Assembly (NCBI GenBank): GCA_033807775.1
Contig: CM066319.1
Location: 142,092,983-142,156,982 of the forward strand
Direction: 5' to 3'
Origin: Saussurea involucrata
Lineage: Eukaryota; Streptophyta; Magnoliopsida; Asterales; Asteraceae
DNA: 64,000 nucleotides
The notes under the pieces are model-generated. The model saw only the letters and a list, made by a program, of their open reading frames with translations, ran no database searches and was not told the origin of the DNA. Below are positions 22,001 through 33,113 of this stretch, in pieces (position 1 is the stretch's first letter; the number at the start of each line of letters is the position of its first letter). The position numbers and the translations under genes were made by a program.

Positions 22001-23185
22001 CTGCAACTTCAATAATCCCAGCCACAGGAGCTGATGAAATAGTCCCGGTCTTGGATTTCACTGAGACTGAAGAACCTGAAGAACAGCTGCTCTCTCACAA
22101 AAACAGACCTTCCTTGGCTCCTCAAAAGCAGAGTGAAGAGGATCAGAAAAAGAGAGAAGCAATGATCAAACAGCTTGAAGATAGGCGAATCATCCTTCCT
22201 CGTTCCAAAGTCATCGTTGATCGAAGAAAAGCTGAAGAACAAGATAAATCCTATGCAATCCATCTTGCCCAACAATCAGTGAAAGATCCCGCACTGAAGA
22301 AGACTCCCATTGATGTCCAACGTCAATTATGGGAAGACGCCTAAAAGATCATTGAGGAAAAGACCAAGGTATCTGACTCTACGCTGAAATGGTGCAAAGA
22401 AAGACTGCACTATCGATACAGGGTCTCCAGAATCAACAAGGTGTACATCAGGGGAAGATTGTCCATAAATGTTCCTGTTGTTGAAGCCGACTTACTCAGA
22501 GAAAATGGTACCAAGGAAACCATCTACGTCTCCTCTATCAAAAACTACAGTTTCTCTGAGTGGTTCGAGATGAGAATAGCCATTCAGCAGTCACGCTCAC
22601 AATTCAGAGACCATGTTGAGGAAAAGGCATCTTATGGTTACATCTGTTGTGGATATTCCTCCTCTTCCTGTTCCAGCTTCAAAAAGAAGAAGGGCCTCTG
22701 CAAAGAAAAAGATAATACCTTCAGACTCAGGCCCTCCTATCCGAAATGAAACTGGTATTGGTTTTTCACGCGCTGAGGTACTTGGTCCTGAACCTGATCT
22801 CTCAGTTCTCGACACTTCCTTGCCCCCTGGTCAACGCTTCATTCCTGGAAAAGTCCTAAGCGATCCTTATGGTATCTTCTTTCATGACTACGATGGACGA
22901 GAACGTTTTCAACGCATCTCTGAGCTCCCCATCACTCCCATCGAACAGCTCAGGGATCTCGTCTATTTGTGCGGATTTAAGAATGATCTTCTCGGACACT
23001 TCATGAAGCCCGTGATCTTCAAAGAAGCGAAGAATAGAAGAGATCTTGGACAAGAATTCCCTGACTGGATGATTCCTACAACAAAATCCCTTGATGAACT
23101 TCTCGTTAAGGAAGAACCTGAAAAGCTGATAGGATTTCCTGTAAATTCTTCTATCCTTATCAGCTTGTATCTTTTGTACTTGTAA
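19100..23185 (+). pseudogene. ORF3 accessory gene of element C (one intron, decayed)
   Basis: ATG at 19100 begins MASTTETPAAKSPTAVEV. The N-terminal domain (to about 19970) has PLSTALTIAPPAHRYLLAQF and ITPGHIRRALNLP, a pattern shared with the minus-strand ORF3 of element F. Then come a basic KKRKHSS cluster, a proline-rich linker, a long heptad region (about 20690-21080), an acidic region whose EGE repeats are written as GAGGGGGAG, an Asp run and a lysine-rich segment. After the intron (21803-21960) follow a basic segment and a C-terminal domain with NETGIGFSRAEVLGP and DPYGIFFHDYDG. In-frame TGA (19442-19444) and TAA (22342-22344) and a frameshift near 22620 disable it. No signal peptide or membrane span is visible. 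The intact length would be roughly 1250 codons. Function unknown. Confidence 0.75.
21803..21960 (+). other. Intron in ORF3 of element C
   Basis: Donor CAG/GTAACA, acceptor TTTCAGCTAG/TCC, 158 nt. Removal keeps the frame across the junction (exon ends at codon 741 of the 19580 frame; the next exon starts TCC TCT CCC and runs open to 22344). Matches the element A intron in position and phase. Confidence 0.75.
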
Positions 23186-23399
23186 ATTTATTTGATGTAC
23201 TTGTAATTTTTCTACTTCCCTATGTAACCTTTACGAAGTTTAAAGAAAAATTTCAGCGAATGTACTTTACTCTATCAGTACTCAAAAGATCCCAGAAAGA
23301 AGTAAAAGGGACAAATATTTTATGAGTTCTTTTTATCCTTGTGTTTTCATAGTTAGCATTTTTCTTTTGTTGCTATGTCATAATCAAATAGAGGGAGAT
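23186..23399 (+). other. 3' spacer and polypurine tract of element C
   Basis: AT-rich spacer like that of element A, ending in AAATAGAGGGAGAT (23386-23399) directly before the LTR. One G of the tract is changed to A relative to element A. Confidence 0.75.
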
Positions 23400-24359
23400 T
23401 GTTGATCCAAACCCTCAGTGATTTGATAATGACTCTTTAAGAAACACTTAGTGAAAATTGTAAGTAGACAATATGTATTAGAGTTTCACTATCGCTGATA
23501 AGTACTATGACTCTACAGTATCACTGATAGGAAACTTATGCTTTTAAATTTGACATTCAGCGAAACTGCTCATCAATAAAGCGCCGAGCCTGTTCAGTCT
23601 TGTTGGTGATCGCTGATAGTTTTAGTTGTTTACTTATGATCTCTGAAAACAAGTTTCACGTCAACAAAGGTTCTACACTGAAGTCGAAGATCAAGCCCAA
23701 GAACCAGCGACAAGTCTACTAATGAACTGATGCGGATATCAGCGAAGACAAGACCTGTCCACTCAACGTGAAGTCTCAAGTAGAAGACTTCAGCGATCGC
23801 TGAACTTTATCACTCGCTGTTAAAGTACTGTTCAGTAATCGCTGATCATGAAGTTTACTCTACAAGTTACTTTTGTCTTACCTCCCTTGCACGCCTCCGT
23901 ATGATAATGTCAGAAAGGACATCCCTTTTGTCCAGGATCGTACAACCAACTCTGATTCTACACTGTACATCATGCGGCTACTAAGGTTGTCTACAAAGGT
24001 CAAACCATGCAACCAATCAGCTGCTGCCACGTGTAAAGTTGTACTGCTATGCATTAAATGCATGCAGTATATAAGAAGAACTCTACTTCAGAAATGAAGC
24101 GCTCGGCCATCTTCTCTCTACTATCTTTGTGTTAGGATATTATTCGTAATCTCCTTATCTCCTTTATGTCTTATTTCTAGTGCAAGAAACTTAGTGTTGT
24201 CATAAGTTGTTTAGATTAGGCTTAGTCCTTAATCTTGTTCCGCAACAAGTTGTAAATTATTTGATTATATCAATAAATAATTTAGAAAGTAAAAATCGTG
24301 TGTTTGTATTCAACCCCCCTCCCCCTTCTACAAACTTGTATAACCCTTCGGGACCAACA
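23400..24359 (+). repeat. 3' LTR of element C
   Basis: A 960-bp repeat from TGTTGATCC to GGACCAACA, homologous along its length to the LTRs of element A but clearly diverged. It keeps CCAATCA, CACGTG and TATATAAG in the same order, and has a longer C-rich tract (CCCCCCTCCCCC) near its end. Confidence 0.9.
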
Positions 24360-24514
24360 CCTTTAATACCACAGAAACATCCACCCCAAGATCAAAACCA
24401 AAGATGATTCTGTCTCGGCAATCACAGCCTCATTGAAACTGAAGTTGGGGTCCAAGCATGGAAAAGGGGGATAGCACTAAGGAGTGAGGAAGCAAAAGAA
24501 AGGGGAAGGAACAA

Positions 24515-25832
24515 GTGATAGAAATTGATGAGGATAAGGAAAGCTCAGAGGAGGAAAGATCTAAGGATGATGACTCAATGGATGAAGATGTTGTTGTCAC
24601 AAAGGAAGACCTTGTTGCAGCAACTGCTGAAGATGAAACAACCACTTTGCCTGAAATGATGAAGACTCGAAAGAAAGGGGTTAAGAAGACAAAGAAGGTA
24701 CAACCCTATCCATCTACTCAAAACAAGTCCAGAAGAGAAAATGCCTCTTTTGGGACTTTTAGTTGTAGAGAGGATTATGATCACTTTGGTCATTTGGCCT
24801 CTATAGATGCCTTAACTGATAAGCGGTTCAATCCTGAATCCTTAAGGGACTACCCTTTCATTAATGATACTATGCTTAAGGGACTACCCTGCAAGTTACA
24901 ACTTGTCCCTCATAACGGAATTTTATGTTGAGGTTACTACCACAAAGAGCAACAATGTTAAGGTAAGAGGGACCGAGGTGTCCTATGATCCAGCCACCAT
25001 AGACAATCTGTTTGGGTTCATAGCACCTGCAAACAATCAATACAAGTTGTTAGTAAACAAAGCCACGGTGGAAGATGCAAGAAGGTGCTGAAGACCATAG
25101 CTCAGCAAGGAACCACTTGGAAGAATAGGATGTATAGGACCATACACATTAGGGACTTACTCCCTAAATGTGAATGTGTGGTTCTACTTCCTAAGGTACA
25201 CTCTCCAGCCCACTACTCATGATACCAGCCTAACATTTGAGAGGATGGTCATCCTCTATTGTATCATGAGTGGGCACAGATTTAGTATGGGGGAGGTGAT
25301 GAGCAAGAGAATAAAGTCATGTGTGGAGAAAGTCAAGGGAGATTTGTGGCATCCAGCCCTCATTCACACCATACTGTCCAAAGCAAAGGTAAAAGCTTTT
25401 CCTACTGATGACTATGTTGCAGGTAGAGCAGTTATAGAGACCCAAACTGTTAAGAGGGTCAGAAAGAATGTTGAGAATCTCATAAGAAAAACTGCCAATA
25501 CTGCAGCATCTGTACCGGAGGCTGCAGTAACTGCTGCTGGCAGTTCCCAACCTGCAAGAATACCAAGATCAACTCCAACACCACCACTATAGCCCAACCT
25601 GGATGCAAATTCTTTCATTTTCCTTGTCAAGCAAATGGAAAGGAACCAGGAGACCCTGCTGAACAAACTCCAAGAAATAGATGCCATGTGGATGGCCAGA
25701 ATGGAGAAGCAAAAGAAGAATTTAGAAGAAAAGGAGGAGCAGACTGAGAAGAAACTATTGGTTTGTTTTGACAAACAGGATAAGGTTGAACTTCATGCAA
25801 GAAAACTCACTACTCCGCACAGGCACTACTAG
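24515..25832 (+). pseudogene. Putative plant transposon protein (PF20167-like), decayed
   Basis: Reading passes through at least four frames or segments: 24515-24931, 24864-25091, 25170-25592 and 25635-25832. The first has an acidic start and then SRRENASFGTFSCREDYD. The second has ITEFYVEV, VKVRGTEVSYDPATIDNLFG. The third has VWFYFLRYTLQPTTHDTSLT and ILYCIMSGHRFSMGEVMSKR. The last is a glutamate/lysine coiled-coil-like tail with MERNQETLLNKLQEIDAMW. The order FY..V..VRG, W..F...L.PT.H, and a final helical tail is the usual layout of this plant retroelement-associated family. Its molecular function is not known. Frameshifts make it a pseudogene. Confidence 0.6.
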
Positions 25833-26454
25833 ATGAAGAGAGAAGGAGTGATGGAAGCAAACTGGGCAATGGAGCATCCAGAGGAGTATGCTAGCATTGG
25901 CAACTACCCACCATAATAGATCATTGAGGCAGAGGAGTTTCTGCCCAAGCTGCAGCATCACCTACTCCCAAAAAGTAGGGCAGGTCCATTTCTATACTTT
26001 AGCTCCATTAGTTTTTTATTTATTTTTGCAGTTTTTTATACAATTGAGTCTGGGAATTTGCTGAATTTTTCTTTTTAAGTCATATGAGATTAGCACCTTT
26101 ACATTCCACATCCCAAGTAATTTTTTGTTACATACTCTTTGTCAATCCTTATGGCTAGAACCATGCATACCCATCTAGGAAGCAAACAAACATCCCAAAT
26201 GAGAATTTTGGAAAATGATTCAGGCCATTCTTTCTTAAACACTAGCCTTTACATTACCTCTTGTGCACCCTTTGAGCCTTAAACATTCCTTGTTTTCAAT
26301 GAGGGCTTTGAACAGTTCAAAGTGTGGGGGTGGGGAGATCATGTAAGACTCATGAGCAATAAAAGCCCATAAGGCAGAAAAATATGCTCCAAAAAAAAGT
26401 TACGAGTCAAAACAAGTCAAGTCAAAGCGGATAAGATAAGATATGCATACAGCA
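25833..26454 (+). other. Non-coding part of element D left of element E
   Basis: AT-rich with no credible gene. A G-rich tract (AAGTGTGGGGGTGGGG, about 26318-26333) resembles the one before the LTR-like sequence at 34541. The last five bases, CAGCA, are the left flank of element E. Confidence 0.45.
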
Positions 26455-27552
26455 TGTTGGTGCAAGTGTACCCAGCTTTTAATATTGTGATATATTTTTG
26501 GTACACATAAAATCACATCTCCATATTTATTTTGATGATTACAAAACACACCGCATTCTTTGTTTTCTAATATTTTATCCAAGTGTACAGTTCTTGAAGA
26601 ACACGAAGATTTTATCTGAAGGGTTTAAGACGGTAGTTTTACGTCGTCATTATTGTGTATATTTAATAATGATAAACACCCTAAAATAATATACTACTTG
26701 GATATTTCTAAAGCCCAATACTGATTTTAATTAAAGGTATTAAGTTTTATTAATATATTATGAAAGTTTTTGGAAGCTAGGTTCAACTCTCAAGGTCAAC
26801 CATCCTTCTCATCTCATTAGTTGTACAACAACTCAAAAGTGAAGATGTAGGCTTTGTTGTGGCTCCCTGATTGGTTGATACTTCAAAGTGTTTGCAAAAT
26901 TTCTCCTATAAATACATGCAGGGGACGAGAGCCTTAAATACACCAATTCTCATCTCAGCATTTGATATTACTCTGCTGAAATCTTTCTTCCTCTCATCAC
27001 TTATTAATTTTTATAAAACATTTTTTTGAGTAAGAAACCTTGAGTTAAATAAGCAGATTAAAATCTCTCGATTAGTTGAATCAACAACACAACTCAAGTG
27101 ATCAAACTCTCTAAAAATATCCAAGTGATAAATATTATACAAGAGTGATTACCATATTAAAATTATACACCTCTTGTAAGTGTTTGAATAACGGGTGTGT
27201 GATCCATTATATCTCATAAGCAAAAGCTAGAGAATCAGTTACGTTTCTTTTGTACTTGGTTTGTATTCTACCGTAAAGAATACTTATATTGGATTGTGTC
27301 GGGAAGTGTCTCGGCTGGTGGTTTACCCGGTTGGTAAATCACTAAATCTTGGTGTCGGTATCATTTATCTCTTTCCTTTATTTCTTTATATTTCCGATGT
27401 GCATTTGATTATATCTGTTTATATAATTGTTGTATATTTATTTATACTTATACTCTGCTTTTATTTATACTGTATTTATTTATAAAAAGATTTTTGAAAG
27501 TAAAAGATTTTATATACAACCTTACCCCCCCCCCCCCTTTGGTTGTCTAACA
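26455..27552 (+). repeat. 5' LTR of element E
   Basis: From TGTTGGTGC to GTCTAACA. TATAAATA lies at 26907-26914, preceded by GATTGG (reverse CCAAT) about 40 bp upstream. A run of 13 C precedes the terminal CTTTGGTTGTCTAACA. Confidence 0.97.
26907..26914 (+). promoter_or_regulatory. TATA box of element E 5' LTR
   Basis: TATAAATA in the middle of the LTR, repeated at the same place in the 3' LTR. It is the likely core promoter of the genomic RNA. Confidence 0.65.
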
Positions 27553-27554
27553 AT

Positions 27555-27566
27555 TGGTATCAGAGC
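27555..27566 (+). other. Primer binding site of element E
   Basis: TGGTATCAGAGC starts 2 nt after the LTR; initiator methionine tRNA type, as in element A. Confidence 0.93.
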
Positions 27567-27601
27567 AGGGCTTTCAAAATTTTCTGCTTAAATATTTTTT
27601 A

Positions 27602-29509
27602 ATGGCTCAACAAACTAATATTATGTTTTCAAAACCTCCTATGATAGATACTGAAAAGTTTGGCATTTGGGCCGAACTATTTGAATGTCACGTTCGTGGC
27701 AAAAATCAAAGAATTTGGGATATTATAGAAAATGGGAATTTTAATCCTACTATTGTAAAAGATGATCTTATTGTTGATAAACCTTTAAAAGAATGGACTC
27801 CCGCTGAAGAATCTCATGTCTGTTTAAATTTTGAAGCTAAGAATATATTATATGCTGCTTTAACTACTGATGAAATTGAAAGAGTGTATACATATAAAAC
27901 TGCTAATCAAATCTGGGAAAGTTTAAACAACACTCATCGTGGAAACACACAAGTTAAAAGTTCTAAAATAAACATTTTAGTTCATGATTATGAATTATTT
28001 GAAATGTCAAAAGATGAGTCAATCGACTCAATGTTTAAACGTTTTAACATCATTATGACTACTTTGAAAGGATTAGGTCGCACTTATCCTAATGAAGATT
28101 ACGTAAGGAAAATCCTCCGAGCACTTCCTTCGGAGTGGATGGCAAAGATTACATCATTAGAAGACTCCCGTGATCTCTCCCTAATGAAGCTCGACGATCT
28201 CGTCGGCAATCTTAAAGTGCACGAAATTGCACTTAAAAGAAACAAAGATCGGGAGCAAGTAAAAAAGAAGTCGATCGCTCTTAATGTCTCAACTCCGAAT
28301 GACAAAAAGAAAAAGGAGGAAGCTAGCACTTCAAAAGATCAATCCGATAAACTCAACGAAGTCGCTATGTTGGTAAGAAACTTCTCTAAATTTTTTACTA
28401 ACAATAAATTTTCTAAAAATAGCAGATTTCAAAGAAACGGTAACTACTGTCATGGCGGTGAAAACTGGAGTCGCAACTTCCATAAAAGAGAAGATAAAGT
28501 GAAAAAAAATGACGACTCGAGTGACGACGAAAAAGCCAAACCAAAGAGAGGTTATTGCTACTCATGTGGTGATAAAGACCACTATGCCAACGAGTGTCCT
28601 AAAAAGAACAAATTTCAAAATAAAAAGGATAAAGCCTTCGTTGGAGGCTCGTGGAGTGGAAGCGAAGAAGAAGACGAATATCAAGCTATTTGTCTTATGG
28701 CCGAAAGCGACGACGAGGTAAAATCTTGTTACTCAGATTACGCTAGTGATTATGAAAATGAAGATGAAAATAATCTTGACGAATTATATGAATCATTCCA
28801 TGACATGGCCGCTCTTGCAAATAGGTATCAAGATGAAATCTCAAAATTAAAAGAAACCGTATCTGCATGTGAAAAGAAAATTAATGACGGTAAACAAAAA
28901 TCTGCAAATGATATGGATATAATTGCTAAATTAGAAACTAAATTAGGTGAAAAGGATTTTTGTAAATCTTGTGATATTCTAAATAAAAAAATTGCATGTT
29001 TAAATAAAAAGACACATGAAGATATTATATGTACAAAATGTGATATTCTTAAAAATGAAAATGCATGTTTAAAAGCTAAATGCGATTCATATGAAAAGGA
29101 CAATCTATTAGCTAAAGCATTTCAAAGTAGTAATGAAAAAGTTCTTAACATGCTAAATATGTCTAACCGTATAAAATGTAGAAAAGGTATTGGTTCCGAT
29201 GCTTGCAAAGAAAAATGTTCTTGTATGCCAATTAAAAGATATTTTGAATCACCTAAAGTAAATACAAGAAATCGATATGTGCAAAAACCTCCGTATGTAC
29301 CTAAAATAAATAATGTAAAATATATACCGAGAAAACCGTATGCTCGCATGTACCATGATAAATATTCTAGACCGAAAAATAATGCGAATATAAATGCTTC
29401 TTTTTATGTGTATGATAAATACAATCGCAAAATTAAAATGGTAAATAAATGGATTCCAAAAGGAATGTTTAATAATGATAATCCCGGTGGTATGCGTTTA
29501 TGGTTTTAA
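27602..29509 (+). CDS. gag polyprotein of element E
   Basis: The ATG at 27602 (MAQQTNIMFSK) is chosen over an upstream non-ATG extension because it follows the primer site and leader. 635 residues. The Copia gag domain (UBN2 type) covers about residues 15-215 (KFGIWAELFECHV, W..L...). A basic linker and the CCHC knuckle CYSCGDKDHYANEC follow at residues 319-332. Then come an acidic stretch with GSWSGSEEEDEYQAICLMA and a long coiled-coil tail with repeated CDIL/ACL motifs. It ends shortly after MVNKWIPKG, the equivalent of the KWVPK ending in A-C. It forms the virus-like particle and binds RNA. No stops or shifts: an intact reading frame. Confidence 0.93.
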   Translation: MAQQTNIMFSKPPMIDTEKFGIWAELFECHVRGKNQRIWDIIENGNFNPTIVKDDLIVDKPLKEWTPAEESHVCLNFEAKNILYAALTTDEIERVYTYKTANQIWESLNNTHRGNTQVKSSKINILVHDYELFEMSKDESIDSMFKRFNIIMTTLKGLGRTYPNEDYVRKILRALPSEWMAKITSLEDSRDLSLMKLDDLVGNLKVHEIALKRNKDREQVKKKSIALNVSTPNDKKKKEEASTSKDQSDKLNEVAMLVRNFSKFFTNNKFSKNSRFQRNGNYCHGGENWSRNFHKREDKVKKNDDSSDDEKAKPKRGYCYSCGDKDHYANECPKKNKFQNKKDKAFVGGSWSGSEEEDEYQAICLMAESDDEVKSCYSDYASDYENEDENNLDELYESFHDMAALANRYQDEISKLKETVSACEKKINDGKQKSANDMDIIAKLETKLGEKDFCKSCDILNKKIACLNKKTHEDIICTKCDILKNENACLKAKCDSYEKDNLLAKAFQSSNEKVLNMLNMSNRIKCRKGIGSDACKEKCSCMPIKRYFESPKVNTRNRYVQKPPYVPKINNVKYIPRKPYARMYHDKYSRPKNNANINASFYVYDKYNRKIKMVNKWIPKGMFNNDNPGGMRLWF

Positions 29510-29901
29510 ATATGTTACATATATATGCAGTTCTTTTTAATTCTATATATAATATATTTTCTTATATGTATTATATATAAATAATATACTTTTGTATGTA
29601 CTTTTTGTTTATATATACATACATACGTACTACATATATATATATTTGTTTTGTTTAAATTTTTTATTGTTTATATATTAGGTTTGACTTTCTATTTACT
29701 TATATATAGACCTCATATATACGTATATCATACATATATTTATATATATTCTATTCAATTCTTTTGTCTTACTTATATATATAAAAGACTCTAAGTCCTT
29801 TATATATTTTTGTTGTTGTCATCTTGAAACTAATTAAGAAGGACCCACGAGAAATGAGGACCATAAAAGTTACATCCTTATTATTGTAGATAAACCTTGA
29901 T
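29510..29901 (+). other. AT-rich gag-pol spacer of element E
   Basis: About 390 bp, strongly TA-rich, with no ORF, between the gag stop and protease. It contains TATATATGCAG soon after gag and TTATTATTGTAG at 29878-29889, just before the ATGGACTGG of protease. Both look like 3' splice sites. Confidence 0.6.
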
Positions 29902-30192
29902 ATGGACTGGATTCTCGATAGTGGTTGCACACGTCACATGACCGGAAATAGCAATCTCTTTTCATCATATAAGTCATGTGATGGTGGACAGATAATTTTT
30001 GGAGGAAATTCCAAAGGAAAGATAATTGGGAGAGGTACAGTTTCTTGCAATAATGTTAAATTTATTAATGTTAATCATGTTGATAATTTACACTTTAACC
30101 TGCTAAGTGTTCGCCAACTTTGTAAAAATGGTATAACTGTTTTGTTTGACGAAGATTCTTGTAAAATCTTAAAAACGGCAAAGTTCTTTTAA
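29902..30192 (+). CDS. Protease segment of pol, element E
   Basis: 96 codons starting MDWILDSGCTRHMTG, the Copia aspartic protease with catalytic DSG. The remainder (IIFGGNSKG, HNLLS-like NLHFNLLSVRQL) is the usual protease C-terminal part. The frame ends early because of a one-base difference in the A-run at 30171-30175; in the other frame the text continues to the pre-integrase region. It cleaves the Gag-Pol polyprotein. It is not fused to gag, which is in another frame and 390 bp upstream. Confidence 0.88.
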   Translation: MDWILDSGCTRHMTGNSNLFSSYKSCDGGQIIFGGNSKGKIIGRGTVSCNNVKFINVNHVDNLHFNLLSVRQLCKNGITVLFDEDSCKILKTAKFF

Positions 30193-32951
30193 ATGGTTTT
30201 GTAAAAGGAAATTTATATATTTGTAAAACTGTTGTAAATGAAAATGTTTGTTTATCTTCTGTTTATGATAATTCTACTTTATGGCATAGACGTTTGGGTC
30301 ACGCTAATCTTAGATTAATTCAAAACTTAAAAAATAAGGAGCTTGTGAGTGACCTTCCAAAATTAAAGTTTGATAATCATTTTTGTGATGCTTGTCGTGT
30401 CGGCAAACAACATCACGTTTCTCATAAATCAAAAAATGTGATTTCAACTCAAAGAGTTTTAGAACTTTTACATATGGATCTTTTTGGCCCTATGGCGATT
30501 CAAAGTTTTGGAAGAAATTTTTACACTTTGGTTATTGTGGATGATTATTCCCGTTATACTTGGACTTTATTTTTGAGACATAAAAATGAGGCTTTTGAAA
30601 AGTTTAAAATTTTGGGAAAACGAATTCAAAACCAACAAGGTTGTACGATTGTTTCCATACGTACGGACCATGGACGTGAATTCGATAATGATGTCCAATT
30701 TGGTGCCTTTTGTGATAAACATGGTATAACTCATAATTTTTCGGCTCCTCGAACACCTCAATCTAACGGGGTTGTTGAAAGGAAAAATAGAACGTTACAA
30801 GAAATGAGTAGAACCATGCTAAACGAACATCAAGTTCCCCAAAAGTTTTGGTGTGATGCCGTTGCTACCGCGACCTATGTGCTTAACCGTGTCCTAATTA
30901 GAAGTATCCTAAATAAGACACCCTATGAGCTTTACCGTGGTAGAAAACCTTCCTTAGCCCACCTAAAAGTTTTTGGATGTAAATGTTTCATTTTAAACAC
31001 CAAATCCTATCTAACCAAATTCGATGCCAAAGCCTATGAGGGAGTGTTCCTAGGTTATTCTTGGAATAGCAAAGCCTATAGAATCCTAAATAAGGAGACC
31101 ATGGTTGTAGAAGAATCCCTAAATGTTAGCTTTGACGAGAGTCCTCCCAAACCGAGTGTACCCTTAGCAAATGACAATATCCGTGAGGGAGAAGTCTTAG
31201 CCCAACAACTTAGTACCTTGGATTTAGGTACCCAACCTTCCACAAATAATATTGAATCTAGTGATGCCCCTCCGTGTTTTATTCCGCAAGGTGTAGATGA
31301 TCCTAACCTTAGAACCGCTCGAGACCATCCCGTAGATCAAATTATAGGTGACCTAAACCAAAGGACAACTAGATCACAAATCCATACCCATTGTGCTTTC
31401 CATGCCTTTATCTCAACCATAGAACCTAAAACCATAGATGAAGCTTTAGGAGATGAGGATTGGATAATGGCCATGCAAGAAGAGTTGAACCAATTTACTA
31501 GGAATGATGTGTGGGACTTAGTTCCTTGCCCTAGTAGTCAAACCATTATTGGCATAAGATGGGTCTTCCGTAACAAGGTAGACGAGAACGGTGGAGTCAC
31601 ACGAAACAAGGCACGTTTAGTTGCCAAGGGGTACAATCAACAAGAAGGTATAGATTATGATGAAACCTTTGCACCGGTTGCAAGGTTGGAGTCTATTCGA
31701 ATGCTTCTCGCTTTTGCAAATGCTAAAGATTTTAAATTATTTCAAATGGATGTTAAAAGTGCTTTCTTAAATGGTATTATAAACGAGGAGGTATACGTTT
31801 CTCAACCTCCCGGTTTTGAAAATTTTGAAAATCCGACACATGTTTATAAATTGAAAAAGGCGCTTTATGGTTTAAAGCAAGCTCCGCGTGCGTGGTATGA
31901 TAGATTAAAAACCTTTTTAATTGTAAGTGGTTATATTATGGGTAAAATAGATAATACTTTATTTGTGAAATATGATCAAAATGATATTGTAGTTGTGCAA
32001 GTATATGTTGATGATATTATTTTTGGTTCCACTAATGAAAAACTGTGTAGTGAATTTTCTGCGAAAATGACAAGCGAGTTTGAAATGAGAATGATGGGAG
32101 AGTTAAAATACTTCTTAGGATTGCAAATCAAACAATGTGGAACTGGTATTTTTATTAGTCAATCTAAATATTGTAAAGATATGTTGAAAAAGTTTAACTT
32201 TGAAAATGTCAAACCCGTTGAAACTCCAATGACCACAAACTTACAATTATCTCGTGACGAGGAGGGAAACGATTTTAATGAAAAGATTTATCGTGGTATG
32301 ATTGGTAGTTTATTATATTTAACTGCTAGTAGACCTGATATTATGTTTAGTGTATGTTTATGTGCTCGTTTTCAATCTTCACCTAAACAAACTCACTATG
32401 AAGCTGTCAAGCGTATTTTTCGATATTTACGAGGTACTACTAATCTTGGCTTATGGTATGCAAAGAAACCCGAGTTAGAAGTAACGTGTTTCACCGATTC
32501 CGATCTTGGTGGATCTATTGTTGACCGAAAAAGTACTAGTGGGGTATGTGCCTTTATAGGTCTCTCACTTGTATCTTGGTTCTCTAAGAAACAACAATCC
32601 GTAGCTTTGTCTACCACCGAAGCGGAATATGTAGCCGCCGCAAGAGCATGTGCTCAAGTCCTTTGGATGAAACACACACTTACCGATTTTGAGGTACACC
32701 TAACCAAAATTCCAATTATGTGTGATAACTCAAGTGCCATTAACTTAAGCAAAAATCCGGTGTTACATTCTCGTACCAAACATATTGAATTGAGACATCA
32801 CTTTTTACGAGATAATGTTCAAAAAGGCCAAATCGTGCTTGAAAAGGTTGATTCGGAAGATAATTTGGCCGATATTTTTACTAAAGCTCTTAACAAAAAG
32901 GCTTTCTTTAAATTAAGACTTGGTTTAGGCATGCTTGAGTATAACCCTTGA
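30193..32951 (+). CDS. Integrase-reverse transcriptase-RNase H of element E
   Basis: Open in one frame from about 30180 to 32951; the first ATG is at 30294, but homology starts before it at about 30193. Domains in order: pre-integrase zinc region (H...H, CDACRVGKQ), integrase core with D-D-E in HMDLFGP, RTDHGREF and NGVVERKNR, RT from MAMQEELNQF with WVFRNKVDE, MDVKSAFLNG and YVDD (32004-32015), then RNase H with FTDSDLGG, STTEAEYVAA, MCDNSSAI and DIFTKALN, ending GMLEYNP. It copies and integrates the element. No stops in about 900 codons. Only the frame break to protease argues against full function. Confidence 0.93.
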
Positions 32952-32980
32952 GAAAATGCTAACTCTCAAATACTTCATAT

Positions 32981-33113
32981 TTTGAGGGGGAGCATCTTTC
33001 AAGGGGGAGCATAGCGTCTTTCCTAACCCTTTTTGCTTTGACAAAAGGGGGAGAGAAACCGAGTATGCTCTCCTGTTTAGCGTTGTGTTTGTCATCATCA
33101 AAAAGGGGGAGAT
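32981..33113 (+). other. Four polypurine tracts of element E
   Basis: GAGGGGGAG at about 32984, AAGGGGGAG at 33001, AAAAGGGGGAGAG at 33043 and AAAAAGGGGGAGAT at 33099-33113, the last touching the 3' LTR. Repeated tracts of this form are a Sirevirus hallmark. Confidence 0.85.

Larger units (their letters stand above)
14690..24359 (+). mobile_element. Element C: 5'-truncated Sirevirus-like Copia element with ORF3
   Basis: Same family as element A (LTRs both begin TGTTGATCCAAACCCTCAGTGAT; protein segments align closely). The 5' LTR and most of gag are missing: similarity to A starts near 14690 at the gag tail. PR, IN, RT and RNase H follow with several stops and frameshifts, then a promoter-like region, ORF3, polypurine tract and 3' LTR. 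It is the fullest copy of this family here and the reference for what A lost. Confidence 0.88.
24360..26454 (+). mobile_element. Element D, left part: retroelement remnant with plant-transposon-protein ORF
   Basis: Holds a decayed ORF resembling the family annotated as putative plant transposon protein (Pfam PF20167, from memory of the pattern), then non-coding DNA to 26454 with AAGTGTGGGGGTGGGGAG at about 26318. Continues after element E at 34217. No pol domain seen. Probably a Ty3/Gypsy-related non-autonomous element. Confidence 0.55.

Noticed and set aside
4391..23185. Calling ORF3 a retroviral envelope gene
   Set aside because: Position fits the Sirevirus env-like slot, but no signal peptide, transmembrane segment or cleavage motif is visible. 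Left as accessory gene of unknown function.
26498..27485. Small ORFs repeated exactly at 33157-34144
   Set aside because: They are the two LTRs of element E; LTRs are not expected to code and the frames are short.
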